This document shows positions 61,838 to 64,000 of a stretch of DNA of 64,000 bases, one piece after another. The notes under the pieces were generated by a model that was not told the DNA's origin, did not search any database, and saw only the letters and a program-made list of their open reading frames with translations. Both the position numbers and the translations under genes were made by a program. The stretch is from assembly GCA_009839485.1 (NCBI GenBank), contig VXPQ01000046.1:1-64000 (forward strand), given 5' to 3'. The DNA comes from Bacteroidetes bacterium SB0662_bin_6. GTDB lineage: Bacteria > Bacteroidota > Rhodothermia > Rhodothermales > VXPQ01. How positions within the stretch are numbered: the stretch's first letter is position 1; each line of letters begins with the position of its first letter.

Positions 61838-63293
61838 GGCGGATGGTATCCGGATCCCGGGAAGAAATCCGTAACGCATCGCTGAGTGTACGCTCCACAT
61901 CCTGAAGAAGCTGGTCGGAATGCGGAGCGTCTACGGGGCAGTTTTCGCGGGATACTTCCTGCTCAACTGCGCCAGATAAGGAGATGTTCGATGCAGCGGC
62001 TACCTCCTCGTCGTCGCAATCCTGCCGCAGGAAAAGATGCTGGAGCAGACGTACTCCATGGGCAAAATCGATGCGTTCGGGGTCGACACTTTTAAGGCGC
62101 ACGACAGGTACGGCAAGCAGTTTCTGCACAATCGAGCGGGTAAGACGATCTAGTTGATCCCGGTCCTTTTCCGAAAACTGCTGACTGTATTTGCCCACTT
62201 CCTGCATCCGGATTGTTTCGAACGTCTCCGCGATCGTCTGAATGGCCGGTTGCAACGATTGATGAAGGAACACCCAGGAAACGAACTCGCTGATCATCTC
62301 GTCGACGATCCCGCCCGAGTTCTCCAGAGAGGATTGAAGCATTTCCCGGGTTCTTTTCTCGGCTTTTCCTAACTGGTCTATAGTAATGAGTTCCATACCG
62401 GGCAGTGCGCCGATTTGCTCTTCCACGCCACGCGGTACGGAAATATCGATAATCAGGGTCGGTGTATTTCCCGCTTCCGGGGAAAACTCCGCACAATGCA
62501 ACACCGGCACCGGAGCCGATGTCGCTACAATGACCGTGTCCGCCCGGGCCGCTGCAATATGGCGATCTTCCCAGGGGACGTAGTGGGCCCGATAGCGATC
62601 GGCTGCTTCACGGGCCCGCTCCTCCGATCGGTTTGTAAACGAAACATGCTGTATGCCCAGCATCCGGAGCGCTTCCCCTGCTTCTTTTCCTATGCGCCCG
62701 GCGCCGACGATCAACACGGTCGGGGCGTTGGGGCCCTCTCTTCGGGCCTCCCCGCTTTTTGAGGCACGGCCGCGAATGTAACGCGACTTGATGACTTCTG
62801 CGGCCCGAACAGGTATGGAGGCATTGTTTTGCGAGAGATCGGTCTCGTTGATAACCCGCTTTGCGGTTCGGAATGCAGTGTGCAGCAGGCGGTGCATGGT
62901 GGTGTTTACACAATCCTGTCCCACCGCTACGCCATATGCTTCCTTCAACTGGAAATAGATATGCAGATCGCCCGGTATCAGCGATTTCATGCCGGCGGCT
63001 ACCTCGAAAATATGCCGGATCGCCTGTTCGTCCCGGTAGAGAAACGACAGGTCTTCCGGCCATGTACGGCCGGCATGCTTCTCAAACGCTTCCCGGACGC
63101 TTCGCACGTCTTCTTCCGTGCCATACAGGTAGGCTTCCGTACGATTGCAGGTGGAGAGCAGGACGAGTTCGGAATCCGGATTCAGGGAGATATTCCGGTA
63201 TAATCCATGCCCCTCTTCCCAGCCTGATGCGAAGGATTCGCGGACCTCTATCGGCGCACGCAGATAATTGATGCCAAGTGCGTAAAATGTCAT
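61827..63293 (-). CDS. hemA: Glutamyl-tRNA reductase
   Basis: 488 aa. HemA reduces Glu-tRNA to glutamate-1-semialdehyde, the first step of the C5 route to haem. The catalytic Cys is C49 in LLSTCNRTEAY; the NADPH domain has VLIVGAGRIGKEAGEALRMLG, and the C-terminal dimerisation helix is present. The normally strongly conserved G-E-x-Q-I segment near residue 108 reads SLIPGDLHIYFQLKEAY here, with Asp for Glu and His for Gln. It is the first gene of hemA-hemC-hemD, and the whole pathway in this window runs on the minus strand. Confidence 0.95.
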   Translation of the reverse strand: MTFYALGINYLRAPIEVRESFASGWEEGHGLYRNISLNPDSELVLLSTCNRTEAYLYGTEEDVRSVREAFEKHAGRTWPEDLSFLYRDEQAIRHIFEVAAGMKSLIPGDLHIYFQLKEAYGVAVGQDCVNTTMHRLLHTAFRTAKRVINETDLSQNNASIPVRAAEVIKSRYIRGRASKSGEARREGPNAPTVLIVGAGRIGKEAGEALRMLGIQHVSFTNRSEERAREAADRYRAHYVPWEDRHIAAARADTVIVATSAPVPVLHCAEFSPEAGNTPTLIIDISVPRGVEEQIGALPGMELITIDQLGKAEKRTREMLQSSLENSGGIVDEMISEFVSWVFLHQSLQPAIQTIAETFETIRMQEVGKYSQQFSEKDRDQLDRLTRSIVQKLLAVPVVRLKSVDPERIDFAHGVRLLQHLFLRQDCDDEEVAAASNISLSGAVEQEVSRENCPVDAPHSDQLLQDVERTLSDALRISSRDPDTIRHES

Positions 63294-63446
63294 GGGGGAA
63301 GGTATTGCCTTATGTGGCTTTTAACACAGCAAGCACGAAAATAATGGTGGCGTCAAAACCCCTATCTTATTAAAGTAGGTACCACCTCCCTTTTTCGCAA
63401 AGCCGCAGAGGCGCTTCACCGGAATTCCCTATTTCAGGAAGACGCG

Positions 63447-64000
63447 ATGTCCGAATCTCCCTTCCCGGCTCGTCAATGCGCCCTTGCGCGCGAACTGGCG
63501 CGTCTCGATTTGCATGCTCTTGCCGTCGTTCCCGGCGCCTCACTCATGTATCTCACCGGGCTGGATTTTCACTTGAGCGAGCGTCCGACCGTCGCGTTTT
63601 TCCGGCAGCACGGCGCTCCGGTATTTGTTATTCCGGAGCTCGAGGAAGGCAAACTGGGCGGATTTCCTATGGATATATGTGTTTGCACCTATGGGGAGGA
63701 TCCTTCCATTTGGCCGGAGGCGTTTCGGGAGGCCTCCCGTGCGGGCGGACTGGATGGGCAACGGATCGGAATCGAACCCGGGAGCATGCGTGTGCTCGAA
63801 CTCCGTATGCTCCGGGAAACGATGCCGGAATCCGCGTATCCGGATGGGCACGAAGCCCTTGCCGCCTTGCGCATATGCAAGGATGCGCACGAGATCGAAA
63901 AGATGCGGAGCGCTGTGCAGGTGGCCGAAGACGCCATGCGGCGCCTGCTTTCCACCATAGCGCCGGGCATCACCGAGCGGGAAGCGGCCTCCCGTCTGAC
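63447..64000 (+). CDS. M24 family Xaa-Pro peptidase, N-terminal part
   Basis: The frame from ATG 63447 remains open to the window end (184 residues seen). The creatinase-like N-terminal domain is visible: RLDLHALAVVPGASLMYLTGLDFHLSERP, PVFVIPELEEGKL and IGIEPGSMRVLELRML. It then enters the catalytic domain linker ALRICKDAHEIEKMRSAVQVAEDAM and TIAPGITEREAAS. The metal ligands lie beyond the edge. It is divergent from hemA (153 bp) and is distinct from the M24 gene at 25712. Confidence 0.88.
   Translation, partial: MSESPFPARQCALARELARLDLHALAVVPGASLMYLTGLDFHLSERPTVAFFRQHGAPVFVIPELEEGKLGGFPMDICVCTYGEDPSIWPEAFREASRAGGLDGQRIGIEPGSMRVLELRMLRETMPESAYPDGHEALAALRICKDAHEIEKMRSAVQVAEDAMRRLLSTIAPGITEREAASRL

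Overview
The window looks like a chromosomal segment of a Rhodothermia-like member of the Bacteroidota sensu lato. Supporting signs are a T9SS-type C-terminal sorting domain at the left edge, a lipoprotein zinc metalloprotease of the DUF5117/DUF4953 type, a glutaminyl-tRNA synthetase carrying a GatB/YqeY-like tail, M16 and M24 peptidases, and GC-rich DNA with E. coli-like Shine-Dalgarno sites. This assignment is inferred from gene content only. I found no rRNA, tRNA, CRISPR array or intact insertion sequence.

Layout. 1-6 kb: end of a secreted T9SS substrate, an NCS2 permease with an extra C-terminal domain, an MscS channel, an aldehyde dehydrogenase and a class I aminotransferase. 6-9 kb: prfB with its programmed frameshift, then nadB and two tandem terminators. 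9-19 kb: the translation/transcription cluster rimP-nusA-infB-rbfA-truB-ribF-rpsO-pnp, all on the + strand. 19-26.8 kb: M16 peptidase, sugar epimerase, scpA-scpB, an rluB-type pseudouridine synthase, guaB and an Xaa-Pro peptidase. 27-34 kb: metalloprotease lipoprotein, copper P-type ATPase, and a secreted metzincin fused to a seven-blade WD40 propeller. 34-38.6 kb is the accessory part: mazEF, an AlkD-like protein, a sulfatase, small membrane proteins and several repeats. 38.6-48 kb: a lone tyrosine recombinase behind a strong promoter with a perfect inverted repeat, miaA, a TetR regulator preceded by five tandem operator-like palindromes, a membrane glycosyltransferase fused to a methyltransferase, an RsbW-like kinase, a family 4 glycosyltransferase and glnS. 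48-51 kb: a minus-strand operon of exported DinB-like protein, asparaginase and VOC protein, partly tandemly duplicated. 51-64 kb: sugar ABC ATPase and LacI regulator, purC, moaD-moaE, a LolC/E-type permease, pruA, a DapB-like dehydrogenase, thiE, the hemA-hemC-hemD operon and the start of a second M24 peptidase.

Most genes are housekeeping. The most unusual structure is the regulatory array at 40966-41118: five 20-bp inverted repeats spaced 32-34 bp apart in front of a TetR gene, grading from a GGTATACC type to a form matching the TAGACC-N4-GGTCTA box known for NemR. Other points worth attention are a dispersed ~53-bp intergenic repeat with at least four copies, competing hairpins over the scpA start codon, a 33-bp in-frame minisatellite inside the glycosyltransferase fusion, the permease with a degenerate anti-sigma-kinase-like tail, and the metzincin-WD40 fusion. 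No multi-gene system that I would call clearly new is visible.
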